A stretch of DNA of 64,000 bases from an uncultured Arachnia sp. (GTDB lineage: Bacteria > Actinomycetota > Actinomycetes > Propionibacteriales > Propionibacteriaceae). Shown piece after piece: positions 34,237 through 42,892 of this stretch. A program made the translations under genes and the position numbers. The notes below the pieces were generated by a model. That model made no database searches. It was not told the origin of the DNA and saw only the letters and a list, made by a program, of their open reading frames with translations. The stretch lies in NCBI GenBank assembly GCA_934636715.1, contig CAKUBE010000004.1, forward strand, positions 1 to 64,000. Reading direction: 5' to 3'. Every line of letters starts with the position of its first letter. Within the stretch, counting starts at the first letter, position 1.

Positions 34237-36876
34237 ATGCTCGACACCGAATCCGGTACTGAAAACACGCCCACGGAGAAGGCCGCGCCGCGCCGCCGCC
34301 GCGCCGCGTCCCGCCCCGCCGGCGCCCCCGCCAAGGTCGACCCGCCGGCGCTCACCGCGCCGCCCGCTGCGGCCGCCATCGATCCCGCCCCCGCCGCGCC
34401 GATGGCGCCCGCGATCGACCCGGCTCCTGTCGCCGCGGCCCTCGAGGCCGCGCCGGAGCCGCAGGATGCGGAGCCCGCCACCGACCTCACGCCGAAGCGA
34501 CGCCGCGCCAGCACGAAGGTCGGCGAACCCGCCGCCACGCGTCGCCGCAAGGTCGCCACCCCTGAGTCCGCCCCCGACGCCCCGGCCCCTGCCGAGCCGG
34601 AGGTCGTCGAGCCGGCGGCCGAGGATCCCGGCGCCGAACAGCAGAAGCCCGCACGCCGTCGCGCCACCCGCAAGACCGCGGCTCGGGCCGACGAGCCGGC
34701 AGCGGAGACTGCGGCCCCTGCCGATGACGCCGCTCCGGACACGACTCCTGAGCCCGTCGTGGAGGCGCCCGTGGCCGAGGCCCGGGCCGAGGAGCCGAAG
34801 AAGTCCGGACGTCGCCGGGCCACGCGCAAGACCGCGGCGCCCGAGCCGATCGAGCCGTCGGACGATCCCATCGGCGATCGGTTGCGCGAGGCGGAGAAGT
34901 TGGCGGAGGCCCGCAAGGCCGTGCTCGCCGACCCCTTCATGACCTCCGAGGCCCGCCAGGCGGAACTCGCGGCGCTCGCGGGCGCCATCGCCGCGGATGC
35001 TCCCGTGGACGACGAGCTCGTGGCGGAGGACGCCGTCGAGGTGGTCGACGAAGAGGAGGCCATCGAGGAGGACGCCGAGGTCGAGGCCGCCGACGAGGCG
35101 CAGGAGGACGAGGCCGAGGACGGCGAGTCCGACGACCCGGACGACGCCGAGGACTCGCAGGACGATGACAGGCCCTCCCGCCGCCGTCGCCGTCGGGGCG
35201 GCCGCCGTCGTCGCCGCGGCGGGCGCGACGAGGATTCCGACGAGGACAGCTCCACCGACGAGGACGCGGAGGACGAGAACGGCGAAGGCGGCGAAGAGCA
35301 GACCGACGGCGCCGAGCAGGCGGAGAACGGCGAGAGCTCCGAGGAGGGCTCCTCGACGACGCGCCGTCGCCGCCGCACGCGTCGCCGCCGCGGTGAGTCC
35401 GAGGGCGGCAGCTCGAGCGACGACGAGGTCACCGGCATCGAGGGCTCGACCCGGATGGAGGCCAAGCGCCAGCGCCGCAAGGAGTCGCGCGCGGCCGGAC
35501 GCCGCCGCGCCCCGATCCTCAGCGAAGCCGAGTTCCTCGCGCGCCGCGAAGCCGTCGATCGCCGCCTCGTCATCCGTCAGAACGACGACTACACGCAGCT
35601 CGCCGTCATCGAGGACAACATCCTCGTGGAGCACTACGTCGACAAGGCGTCGGCCACGTCGCTGATCGGCAACATCTACGTCGGCCGGGTGCAGAACGTT
35701 CTGCCCAGCATGGAGGCCGCCTTCATCGACATCGGCCGCGGCCGCAACGCCGTGCTGTACGCGGGCGAGGTCGACTGGTCGACGTTCGGCGTCACCGGCG
35801 AGGACCGCAAGGTTGAGAACGTGCTGAAGTCCGGGCAGTCGGTGCTGGTCCAGGTCACGAAGGACCCGGTCGGCGCGAAGGGCGCGCGCCTGACGGCCCA
35901 CATCTCCCTGCCCGGTCGTTACGTCGTCTACTCGCCCGGCGGCCACTTGAGCGGCATCTCCCGCAAGCTCCCCGACACCGAGCGGCAGCGCCTGCGCACC
36001 GTGCTCGGCACGCTGATCTCCGACGAGGAGTCCGTGATCGTGCGGACGGCCGCGGAGGGCGCCTCGGAGGACGAGCTGGTCCGCGACGTCAACCGGTTGA
36101 AGGCCCAGTGGGAGGTCATCGAGAAGAAGGCGAAGCAGGGCGGCGCCCCGCAGGCGCTGTACGCGGAGCCGGACCTCACGCTGCGCATCGTGCGTGACCT
36201 CTTCACCGAGGACTTCGGGCACCTCGTCGTGCAGGGCAACGGCGGCCAGGACGATGCGTTCGACGCCATCTCGGCCTACGTCTCCCACGTCGCGCCGCAT
36301 CTCGCCGAGCGCGTGGAGCGCTTCGAGGCCGGCGAGGACGGCAGGGACCTCTTCGCGGAGTACAAGATCGACGAGCAGATCGCCAAGGCGCTGGACCGCA
36401 AGGTCTACCTGCCGTCGGGAGGCTCGCTCGTCATCGACCGCACCGAGGCCATGACCGTCGTCGACGTCAACACCGGCCGCTTCACCGGCTCCGCGGGCAA
36501 CCTTGAGGCCACCGTCACCAGCAACAACCTGGAGGCGGCCGAGGAGATCGTTCGCCAGCTCCGCCTGCGCGACCTCGGCGGCATCATCGTCATCGACTTC
36601 ATCGACATGGTGCTTCCCAGCAACCGCGAACTGCTGCTGCGCCGCCTCGTCGAGTGCCTCGGCCGCGACCGCACCCGTCACCAGGTGGCGGAGGTCACCA
36701 GCCTCGGCCTCGTCCAGCTGACCCGCAAGCGGATCGGCACCGGCCTGCAGGAGGCGTTCACGGAGCCGTGCGAGCACTGCCACGGCGCCGGCTACGTCCG
36801 CTTCGACGAGCCGGTCGACTCTCAGGCTCCCGCCGACGGCGGCGAGCGCAAGGGTCGCCGCCGTCGCGGGAAGTAG
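34237..36876 (+). CDS. rne: Ribonuclease E/G family endoribonuclease
   Basis: This 879-residue enzyme is central to RNA turnover and rRNA/tRNA maturation. About the first 400 residues are low complexity: Ala/Pro-rich with repeated basic R-R-R-A-T-R-K-T blocks, then strongly acidic, then Arg-rich R-R-R-R-R-G-G-R-R. The catalytic half follows: S1 domain (I-G-N-I-Y-V-G-R-V-Q-N-V-L-P-S-M-E-A-A-F-I-D near 485), DNase I-like domain with metal-binding Asp in V-V-D-V-N-T-G and I-D-F-I-D-M, and the zinc-link C-E-H-C-H. ATG at 34237 follows TAGGAG. The usual downstream genes rplU-rpmA are absent here. Confidence 0.95.
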   Translation: MLDTESGTENTPTEKAAPRRRRAASRPAGAPAKVDPPALTAPPAAAAIDPAPAAPMAPAIDPAPVAAALEAAPEPQDAEPATDLTPKRRRASTKVGEPAATRRRKVATPESAPDAPAPAEPEVVEPAAEDPGAEQQKPARRRATRKTAARADEPAAETAAPADDAAPDTTPEPVVEAPVAEARAEEPKKSGRRRATRKTAAPEPIEPSDDPIGDRLREAEKLAEARKAVLADPFMTSEARQAELAALAGAIAADAPVDDELVAEDAVEVVDEEEAIEEDAEVEAADEAQEDEAEDGESDDPDDAEDSQDDDRPSRRRRRRGGRRRRRGGRDEDSDEDSSTDEDAEDENGEGGEEQTDGAEQAENGESSEEGSSTTRRRRRTRRRRGESEGGSSSDDEVTGIEGSTRMEAKRQRRKESRAAGRRRAPILSEAEFLARREAVDRRLVIRQNDDYTQLAVIEDNILVEHYVDKASATSLIGNIYVGRVQNVLPSMEAAFIDIGRGRNAVLYAGEVDWSTFGVTGEDRKVENVLKSGQSVLVQVTKDPVGAKGARLTAHISLPGRYVVYSPGGHLSGISRKLPDTERQRLRTVLGTLISDEESVIVRTAAEGASEDELVRDVNRLKAQWEVIEKKAKQGGAPQALYAEPDLTLRIVRDLFTEDFGHLVVQGNGGQDDAFDAISAYVSHVAPHLAERVERFEAGEDGRDLFAEYKIDEQIAKALDRKVYLPSGGSLVIDRTEAMTVVDVNTGRFTGSAGNLEATVTSNNLEAAEEIVRQLRLRDLGGIIVIDFIDMVLPSNRELLLRRLVECLGRDRTRHQVAEVTSLGLVQLTRKRIGTGLQEAFTEPCEHCHGAGYVRFDEPVDSQAPADGGERKGRRRRGK

Positions 36877-36882
36877 GGGCCG

Positions 36883-37068
36883 TCAGCGGCCGAACAGCTT
36901 CGAGAAGAAGCCGCCGCCTGAGGGCTGGGCGGCGTCGATCTGAGCCTGTGTGTGCGTGCCGCCGCACCACTGGGCAGCGGGCACGCCGGCCTTGACCGAG
37001 GCGATGTGCTGGCCGCAGCCCGCCCAGGTCGTCTTGCCGCAGATCTTGCATTCCACGGGTCGGCACAT
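36883..37068 (-). CDS. Small cysteine-rich, probable zinc-ribbon protein
   Basis: This 61-residue protein has C-x(4)-C-x-x-C, then C-G-Q-H and a further Cys, near the N-terminus (C2, C7, C10, C18, C35 with nearby His), a likely zinc site, followed by a short amphipathic tail ending F-F-S-K-L-F-G-R. Small proteins of this kind are found in actinobacteria without known function. AAAGGA lies upstream of the ATG. It is tail to tail with rne, six bases apart. Confidence 0.7.
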   Translation of the reverse strand: MCRPVECKICGKTTWAGCGQHIASVKAGVPAAQWCGGTHTQAQIDAAQPSGGGFFSKLFGR

Positions 37069-37214
37069 GTTGATGGTCCTTTCGAAAGTCGTGCGCCACG
37101 GTGTGTGACACGGCTCGATAATACCCCTGGGGGTATATGACGGTGAAACCGGGCCGACGAAGCGGGCGACATGCTCGGCTATGCTCCGAGGACTCCTACC
37201 GAGAGGAACGTCCC

Positions 37215-37634
37215 ATGTCCCGATTCAAGCGAGCGCTCGTCGCTCTGATCGTCGCGGTGAGCTCGATCGGTGTCCTCGGCGGCACCGCGTCTCCCGCCGA
37301 GGCCGCGACCCCCTGTGTGCAAAAGCTGTATCGCTACGGATCGAAGGGTGACTGTGTCCGCTACATCCAGGCGCTAGCCAACTACCGCCCATACGGGGCG
37401 CCTGCGCTTGTTGTCGACGGCGTCTGGGGATCGAAGACAGAGCTTGCCGTGCGACGGATTCAGGAAACCTGGTACATCCTCAAGGTCGACGGCATCGTCG
37501 GGCCCATGACCTGGGGTGTCTTGTGTACGCCCGCTCAGGGCAGCGTCGAGGCCCCGAATCGAGTACCCCGCAACTACCCGATCTGGGCGGCGCGGGCTGC
37601 GGGTTGTCCCGGCGCCAACAACTACTACTACTGA
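37215..37634 (+). CDS. Secreted peptidoglycan-binding (PG_binding_1-like) protein
   Basis: This 139-residue protein has a signal peptide (M-S-R-F-K-R-A, hydrophobic residues 9-25, A-E-A-A near 32) and one peptidoglycan-binding-like domain: G-S-K-G-D-C-V-R-Y-I-Q and V-D-G-V-W-G-S-K-T, with I-V-G-P-M-T-W-G-V at the end. Cysteines (about four) suggest disulfides. There is no catalytic domain. It ends in N-N-Y-Y-Y. AGAGGAA precedes the ATG at 37215. Confidence 0.82.
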   Translation: MSRFKRALVALIVAVSSIGVLGGTASPAEAATPCVQKLYRYGSKGDCVRYIQALANYRPYGAPALVVDGVWGSKTELAVRRIQETWYILKVDGIVGPMTWGVLCTPAQGSVEAPNRVPRNYPIWAARAAGCPGANNYYY

Positions 37635-37766
37635 TGCGACCCTGCCCCTCGGTTTGTCCCATTCCAGGGGATCGGGTTAACATTGTGCGGTTGCCTTCGC
37701 GAGAGGGTGCCCCGAGAACGACACCAGGCCTCGGCCTGGGAGTAGAGAACTATCAAGGAGACTCCA

Positions 37767-37952
37767 GTGGCTGCCAAGTGTGACGTCTGCGCCAAGGGAC
37801 CCGGCTTCGGTCACAACGTGCCTTGGTCGAAGAAGAAGACCAACCGCCGCTGGAACCCGAACATCCAGCGCGTGCGCGCCGTCGTCGGCGGTACCGCGCA
37901 GCGCCTCAACGTGTGCACCTCCTGCCTGAAGGCCGGCAAGGTCACGCGCTGA
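37767..37952 (+). CDS. rpmB: 50S ribosomal protein L28
   Basis: L28 is a small basic protein of the large ribosomal subunit. The 61 residues include two C-x-x-C pairs (C-D-V-C and C-T-S-C), so this is the zinc-containing C-plus form. Such forms are often the high-zinc paralogue, with a zinc-free copy elsewhere under Zur control (general knowledge). GTG start at 37767 with AAGGAG upstream. A strong terminator follows at 37969. Confidence 0.96.
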   Translation: MAAKCDVCAKGPGFGHNVPWSKKKTNRRWNPNIQRVRAVVGGTAQRLNVCTSCLKAGKVTR

Positions 37953-37968
37953 TCCCGGAAACGCCATC

Positions 37969-38002
37969 GACGGCGGCCCGCTCGCGAGCGGGCCGCCGTC
38001 GT
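37969..38002 (+). terminator. Intrinsic terminator after rpmB
   Basis: A perfect palindrome with 17-base arms (37969-37985 and 37986-38002) is followed by TGCTTTCT. It lies 17 bases after the rpmB stop and separates it from recG. Confidence 0.85.
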
Positions 38003-38074
38003 GCTTTCTCCTGACGGCTTGTCCCGGTCCCGGCGCGCGGGTCGTTGTCGGTGCGCGCCGCTAGGCTGACGGTC

Positions 38075-40312
38075 ATGTCCTGGCGCACCAACATCTACCG
38101 CGAGCTCGGCCGTCGCCTGGCCGACGTGGTGGGCGGGAAGACGGCCGCCGAGTTCGCGAAGCTGGGGCTCGTCACCGTCGACGATCTCCTGCGGCACGTG
38201 CCGCGCCGCTACCTCGCGGGCACCGAGATGTCGGATTTCGGAACGCTCCAGTACGGCGAGGAGGTCGCCGTCGTCGCCAAGGTGTACAACTCGAACATCG
38301 CCACCTCCAACGGCGCCATCCGCGTCAATGCGTCGCTGACCGACGGCAACGGCAACTACCTCTCGATCACCCTGTTCGCGCCCCGCAACCCGAAGTTGCA
38401 GAAGCGGGCGATGGGGTACGCGAACCATTGGCTCAGCCTGCTGAAACCCGGCGCGCGCGGGATCTTCATCGGCAAGGTCTCCGAGTTCAACGGCGCACGG
38501 CAGCTCAGCCACCCGGATTTCGTCATGCTCGACGGCGCATCCGTCTCCGGCTCGCCCAAGACGGAGAAGCAGGTCGCGCGCGCGGCCATGGGGCGCGCGG
38601 TGCGGCGCGCCACGATGGTGGGCCTGTATCCGGCGACGGCGAAGCTGCCCACCTGGGTGATCGCCGAGTCCATCCAGATGGCGCTGCCCGCCATCGCGGG
38701 CGACACCCTGCCCGAGTGGGTGGTGCGCGAGGCGGGCGTGCTGCCCTTCGAGCAGGCGCTGACCGCCGTGCATGAGCCGACAGAGCTCGCCCAGGCAAAG
38801 GCGGGCATCCGGCGGCTGAAGTTCGACGAGGCGTTCGGCATCCAACTCGCGATGGTGCGCCGTCGCCGTGAGAACGCGGCTCTGCTGGCGACGCCCCGCC
38901 CGCGCCGAGTAGGGGGGCTGCTCGACGCGTTCGACGCCCGGCTCCCGTTCGAGCTGACGAACGGCCAGGTGAGTATCGGCGAGACGATCTTCGACGAGCT
39001 GGCCGGGACCTCGCCGATGCACCGGCTGCTGCAGGGCGAGGTGGGCTCGGGCAAGACCCTCGTGGCGCTGCGGGCCATGCTCGCCGTCGTCGACGCCGGC
39101 GGCCAGGCCGTGCTGCTGGCGCCGACGGAGGTGCTCGCCAAGCAGCACTACCAGAGCATCAGCGCGCTCCTCGGCGACCTCGGCGAGGGGCGCAGCCTCG
39201 GCGCCCATCCGGACGCGACGGGGGTGGCGCTGCTCACGGGCAGCCGCTCGACGGCGGCGCGGCGCGACGCGCTGAACGCCATCGTCACGGGGGAGGCGGG
39301 CATCGTCGTCGGCACGCATGCGCTGCTGAGCGACCCGGTCACGTTCTTCGACCTCGGCCTCGTGGTGATCGACGAGCAGCACCGCTTCGGCGTCGAGCAG
39401 CGCGCGGCCCTCGCGGCGAAGGCCGAACGCAAGCCGCACACGCTGGTCATGACCGCCACGCCCATCCCGCGCTCGATCGCGATGACCGTGTTCGGCGACC
39501 TCGAGGTGAGCGAGCTGCGCGAGCGCCCGAAGGGCAGGCAGCCCGTGCAGACCGTGTTCGTGAACACGCTGCGGAACCCCGCCTGGGTGGCGCGTGCCTG
39601 GGAGCGCATCCGTGAGGAGGTGGGCGCGCGCAGGCAGGCGTTCGTCGTCTGTCCCGCGATCACGGCGACGCAGCTGGAGGCGGGGATCGAGGGCGAGGGG
39701 GACCGGACGCTCGCCGCGGTCGAGGACGTCGCGCTGCAGCTGGCCGGCGGTCCGCTCGCGGGCCTGCGCGTCGGCGTGGTGCACGGCAAGCAGCCTGTCG
39801 CCGACCGCGACGAGACCATGGCGGCCTTCGCGGCGGGGACCATCGACGTCCTGGTGGCGACAACCGTCATCGAGGTCGGCGTCGACGTGCCCAACGCCTC
39901 CGTCATGGTCGTGCTCGACGCCGACCGCTTCGGCCTCAGCCAGCTGCACCAGCTGCGCGGCCGCATCGGGCGCGGCGAGCACCCCGGCCTCTGCCTGCTG
40001 CTCGCGCCCCTCACCGAGCAGCTCGATGCGCAGGCTCGGCTCGAGGCCATGACGCGCACGTCGGACGGGTTCGAGCTGGCAGACCTCGACCTCCAGCTGC
40101 GTCGCGAGGGCGACGTCCTGGGCGAGGCCCAGTCGGGAGGAGGGACCCTGAAGCTGCTGCGCGCGCTCGACGACGCGGACGTGATCCGGGGCGCCCGAGA
40201 CCTCGCTGAGCGCGTGCTCGACGACGAGCGGTCGGCCGCGGACCCGCTGCTGACGGACCTGATGACCAAGGCCGAGCTGCTGGCCGCGGGGGAGTGGATG
40301 GAGAAGTCGTGA
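38075..40312 (+). CDS. recG: ATP-dependent DNA helicase RecG
   Basis: RecG remodels stalled forks and branched DNA. The 745 residues carry the wedge/OB domain at the N-terminus (about 60-170), Walker A G-E-V-G-S-G-K-T near residue 320, the D-E-Q-H box near 432, and helicase motif VI Q-L-R-G-R-I-G-R-G. I chose the ATG at 38075 (M-S-W-R-T-N). The stop overlaps the GTG of the rsmD-coaE fusion. In many actinobacteria a DAK-type gene (fakA) lies between rpmB and recG, and none is present here. Confidence 0.94.
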   Translation: MSWRTNIYRELGRRLADVVGGKTAAEFAKLGLVTVDDLLRHVPRRYLAGTEMSDFGTLQYGEEVAVVAKVYNSNIATSNGAIRVNASLTDGNGNYLSITLFAPRNPKLQKRAMGYANHWLSLLKPGARGIFIGKVSEFNGARQLSHPDFVMLDGASVSGSPKTEKQVARAAMGRAVRRATMVGLYPATAKLPTWVIAESIQMALPAIAGDTLPEWVVREAGVLPFEQALTAVHEPTELAQAKAGIRRLKFDEAFGIQLAMVRRRRENAALLATPRPRRVGGLLDAFDARLPFELTNGQVSIGETIFDELAGTSPMHRLLQGEVGSGKTLVALRAMLAVVDAGGQAVLLAPTEVLAKQHYQSISALLGDLGEGRSLGAHPDATGVALLTGSRSTAARRDALNAIVTGEAGIVVGTHALLSDPVTFFDLGLVVIDEQHRFGVEQRAALAAKAERKPHTLVMTATPIPRSIAMTVFGDLEVSELRERPKGRQPVQTVFVNTLRNPAWVARAWERIREEVGARRQAFVVCPAITATQLEAGIEGEGDRTLAAVEDVALQLAGGPLAGLRVGVVHGKQPVADRDETMAAFAAGTIDVLVATTVIEVGVDVPNASVMVVLDADRFGLSQLHQLRGRIGRGEHPGLCLLLAPLTEQLDAQARLEAMTRTSDGFELADLDLQLRREGDVLGEAQSGGGTLKLLRALDDADVIRGARDLAERVLDDERSAADPLLTDLMTKAELLAAGEWMEKS

Positions 40313-41472
40313 GCCGGATCATCGCGGGCAGCGCGAAGGGGCGCAGGATCGCCACGCCGAAGGGAGCCCGCACGCGCCCCACGACGGACCGCACGCGCGA
40401 GGCGCTGTTCTCCGCGCTCGCCAGCTGGTTCGACACCGCGGACGAGGCACCCGAGCGGCAGCTCGCCGACGTCGCGGTCCTCGACCTGTTCGCGGGCTCC
40501 GGCGCCGTCGGGCTGGAGGCGGCCAGCCGCGGCGCGCACCCCGTCGTGCTCGTCGAGTCCGACGGACCGACGGCGAAGGTGATCGCCGCGAACGCGGGCG
40601 ACCTGAGGTTGCGGGCCGAAGTGCGGGCCGCGCGGGCCGAGACCGTCGCGGCGACTCCCGGGCACCGGTTCGACCTCGTGTTCCTCGACCCGCCGTACGA
40701 CGTCCCGACCACGGCGGTGGAGGGCATCCTCGCGTCGCTCGCCGAGCACGCGCTGGCTCCTCGCGCCCTGGTCGTCGTCGAGCGCTCCGCCCGGGACCGG
40801 CCGCCCGTGTGGCCGGATGCGCTGGCCGAGACGTGGTCGCGCGACTATGGGGAGACCACGCTGTACTTCGGCGCGCTGCCGCGCCAGGCCCGCGTCGCGC
40901 TCACGGGCGGCATCGCGTCGGGCAAGTCCTTCGTCGCCGACGAGTTGGCCAGGAGAGGGGCGGTCATCATCGACGCCGATCTCCTCGCGCGCGAGGTCGT
41001 CGAGCCGGGAACGCCGGGCCACGCCGAAGTGGTCGCACGGTTCGGCGAGGGCGTCCTCGAACCCGACGGCACGCTGAATCGCCCCAGGCTGGCCGAGGTG
41101 ATCTTCGCCGACGACGCGGCCCGGGCAGATCTCAACGCGATCGTGCATCCGCGGGTCCGTGCCCGCGCGCAGGAGATCGAGGACGAGGTTGCCGACGGCG
41201 TCGTCGTCCATGTGATCCCGCTGCTCGTGGAGGCGGGGCTCGTCGATGGCTTCGACCGTGTGGTCGTAGTCGACCTCCCTGTCGAGGACCAGATTGCCCG
41301 GCTCATGGCGCGAAACGGGGTCACCAGGGCGCAGGCCGAGGCGCGCGTTCGCGCTCAGGCGACGCGCGCGCAGCGGTTGGAGGTGGCGGACCGCGTGGTC
41401 GACAACTCCGGCGATCCGACGTCCACCGTCTCGCAGGTCGACGAAATCTGGACCTGGTTGCGCGATCGCTGA
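40309..41472 (+). CDS. RsmD-CoaE fusion: 16S rRNA methyltransferase joined to dephospho-CoA kinase
   Basis: One open frame of 387 residues encodes two complete enzymes. Residues 1 to about 188 are RsmD (16S rRNA m2G966 methyltransferase): R-I-I-A-G-x-x-K-G-R at the start, SAM motif D-L-F-A-G-S-G-A-V-G-L-E near 65, and catalytic D-P-P-Y near 127. Residues about 195-387 are CoaE (last step of coenzyme A synthesis): P-loop G-G-I-A-S-G-K-S at 200-207, D-A-D near 224, H-P and L-L-V-E later. The linker is only about G-A-L-P-R-Q-A, with no ATG or GTG for CoaE there. GTG start overlaps the recG stop (GTGA, 40309-40312). Confidence 0.92.
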   Translation: MSRIIAGSAKGRRIATPKGARTRPTTDRTREALFSALASWFDTADEAPERQLADVAVLDLFAGSGAVGLEAASRGAHPVVLVESDGPTAKVIAANAGDLRLRAEVRAARAETVAATPGHRFDLVFLDPPYDVPTTAVEGILASLAEHALAPRALVVVERSARDRPPVWPDALAETWSRDYGETTLYFGALPRQARVALTGGIASGKSFVADELARRGAVIIDADLLAREVVEPGTPGHAEVVARFGEGVLEPDGTLNRPRLAEVIFADDAARADLNAIVHPRVRARAQEIEDEVADGVVVHVIPLLVEAGLVDGFDRVVVVDLPVEDQIARLMARNGVTRAQAEARVRAQATRAQRLEVADRVVDNSGDPTSTVSQVDEIWTWLRDR

Positions 41473-41481
41473 CCCGACAGG

Positions 41482-41500
41482 TTAGGCTAGCCTCGCTAAC
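41482..41500 (+). promoter_or_regulatory. DtxR/IdeR-like iron box
   Basis: TTAGGCTAGCCTCGCTAAC at 41482-41500 matches about 12 of 19 positions of the DtxR/IdeR consensus, including the well-conserved left half TTAGG-x-TAG-x-CT. It sits 57 bases before the next start codon, where an iron repressor would block transcription. This is an alignment by eye. Confidence 0.5.
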
Positions 41501-41556
41501 GAATACCGCAAGGCGATTATCACCTAATTGCCTGGCGAGGATGGAGAAAGCGCGGC

Positions 41557-42372
41557 ATGACCACGTCCTACGAGCATCACTCGGTTGCAGCCGACCCCCG
41601 GGCCGTCTCGCTTGCCCTCCGCATGCTGCAGGGTGCGGGTGCCGCGTCGCTCTATGCCTACCGCATGGACGAGTCCGTCGAGTTCCTTGCGCACGGCCTG
41701 CTGCCCGACGGCTCGCTGGTCGTCGCCGCGGCCCCGCAAGGAATGCTGGGCACGCTGGCGCCGGGCTTCGAGGTGGATGTGCGGATGGACATCGTGAAGA
41801 AGACGCCGGATCCGTCGGTCGCGATCGTCGCGGGCTCGACCCATCTCCTGGGCAGCCTCGGCTGGGTCGGTCGCAGGGGGATGGCGGCACTGGCATCGAG
41901 TGGCGAGTTGCCGCCCCTGGTGGAGGCGACGCTCGGGCTCCCGGGTGCTCGGCTGGGCTTCATCGAGGTGGAGAAGGTCGTGCTGCACGACCTGACCGGC
42001 GCGACCGTCATCCCGCTCGACAACCTGAGCCGGCCGTTCGCCGTCGTGGAGGACGAGCACGCCGCGTTCGACGCGATCGCCCGCTACGACCAGGCGGCGC
42101 TCAAGGACCTCTGCTGGGCCGTGATGGTGGAGCGGGTGCCGGGCGTCGTGATCAACAAGGGCGCGCTGCCGAATGTGTGCGAGCACACCGCGGACCGCGT
42201 GTTCTGCGTCGACATCGATCCCAACGGCGTCACTGTGATGCTCGTCAGCCGCCAGGAGACCCTGGTTGTCCACGCGTGCTTCGACGCCCCTGCCGCATCG
42301 CAGGGCGAGCTCGAGGATCGAATCACGCGGCTCATGAAAGACTCGGCCCCGCTGCCCATCCGGCGCATCTGA
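41557..42372 (+). CDS. Unknown protein, possibly DUF2470/HugZ-like, probably iron regulated
   Basis: This 271-residue soluble protein has no signal peptide. The N-terminal part (residues 1-110) has the alternating strands of a flavin-type split barrel (S-L-V-V-A-A-A, V-D-V-R-M-D-I-V-K-K), and the C-terminal part (about 165-265) resembles DUF2470 (V-D-I-D-P-N-G-V-T-V-M-L, then a helical end). Both occur in HugZ-type haem-degrading proteins, but the key motifs are not clear. The iron box upstream supports a role in haem or iron use. It is followed by a hairpin. The assignment is tentative. Confidence 0.45.
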   Translation: MTTSYEHHSVAADPRAVSLALRMLQGAGAASLYAYRMDESVEFLAHGLLPDGSLVVAAAPQGMLGTLAPGFEVDVRMDIVKKTPDPSVAIVAGSTHLLGSLGWVGRRGMAALASSGELPPLVEATLGLPGARLGFIEVEKVVLHDLTGATVIPLDNLSRPFAVVEDEHAAFDAIARYDQAALKDLCWAVMVERVPGVVINKGALPNVCEHTADRVFCVDIDPNGVTVMLVSRQETLVVHACFDAPAASQGELEDRITRLMKDSAPLPIRRI

Positions 42373-42389
42373 CAAGCGTGGTCGAGAGC

Positions 42390-42418
42390 GCGTGGGTCCC
42401 GTTTCGCGGGGCCCACGC
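42390..42418 (+). terminator. Terminator-like hairpin
   Basis: Arms 42391-42401 and 42407-42417 pair fully, with one G-U pair in RNA, around a five-base loop. It lies 18 bases after the preceding stop. No strong T-run follows. Confidence 0.6.
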
Positions 42419-42490
42419 ACTCGTTACAGGACTTTCTGTCGGGCGGCATGGCCCGCGGCGCTCGCGGCTGGAGTTCTCCCTGGGGACGCC

Positions 42491-42520
42491 AAAAGGCCCC
42501 GCTTTTCGCGGGGCCTTTCT
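42491..42520. terminator. Bidirectional intrinsic terminator
   Basis: Arms AAAGGCCCCGC/GCGGGGCCTTT (42492-42502 and 42508-42518) with a five-base loop are flanked by A and T runs on both sides. It serves the DUF1540 gene on the minus strand and the 41557 gene on the plus strand. Confidence 0.85.
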
Positions 42521-42539
42521 GGTAAAGGGGGTGTCGGGC

Positions 42540-42815
42540 TCAGCGGGCCTGGTAGGTGAGGCAGGCGGCCGAGTCGGAGATGTCGACGCCCTCGGCGGTG
42601 CACATCAGGTCGGCGTTGTGAACGCACTCGAGGCGCTGGCAGGCGCCGACGTGGCCGTCAGCGGTCGGCAGGCCGCCGCGCGCGTCGAGCGTGAGGAACG
42701 TGATGCAGGAGGCCGTGTCCGTGCCGCCGATGGTGGCGGCGAAGGCAGTGCAGCCGTCTGCGTTGTAGGCGCACGACGTGGTGGCGCAGGTCTTGATGTT
42801 GGTGATGGTGCTCAT
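42540..42815 (-). CDS. DUF1540 cysteine-rich protein (two copies of the domain)
   Basis: This 91-residue cytosolic protein contains two DUF1540-type cysteine motifs: about residues 9-42 (C-x(4)-C-x(6)-C ... C) and about 58-87 (C-x(3)-C-x(6)-C ... C). DUF1540 proteins are thought to bind metal, though the function is not established. The start is ATG at 42815 with AGGGGAA upstream. The upstream region is unusually AT-rich for this genome and holds a short inverted repeat at 42893-42909. Confidence 0.82.
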   Translation of the reverse strand: MSTITNIKTCATTSCAYNADGCTAFAATIGGTDTASCITFLTLDARGGLPTADGHVGACQRLECVHNADLMCTAEGVDISDSAACLTYQAR

Positions 42816-42892
42816 GGCGGTTTCCCCTTCTTCCTTGCGCATCTGACATCACGAACTTTACGAATTACGCACGGACCCGTCAAGGCAGGCAA

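Noticed and set aside
34090..36783. 897-codon minus-strand frame opposite rne
   Set aside because: Leu/Val/Ala/Gly-rich antisense frame of RNase E/G with no domain sense.
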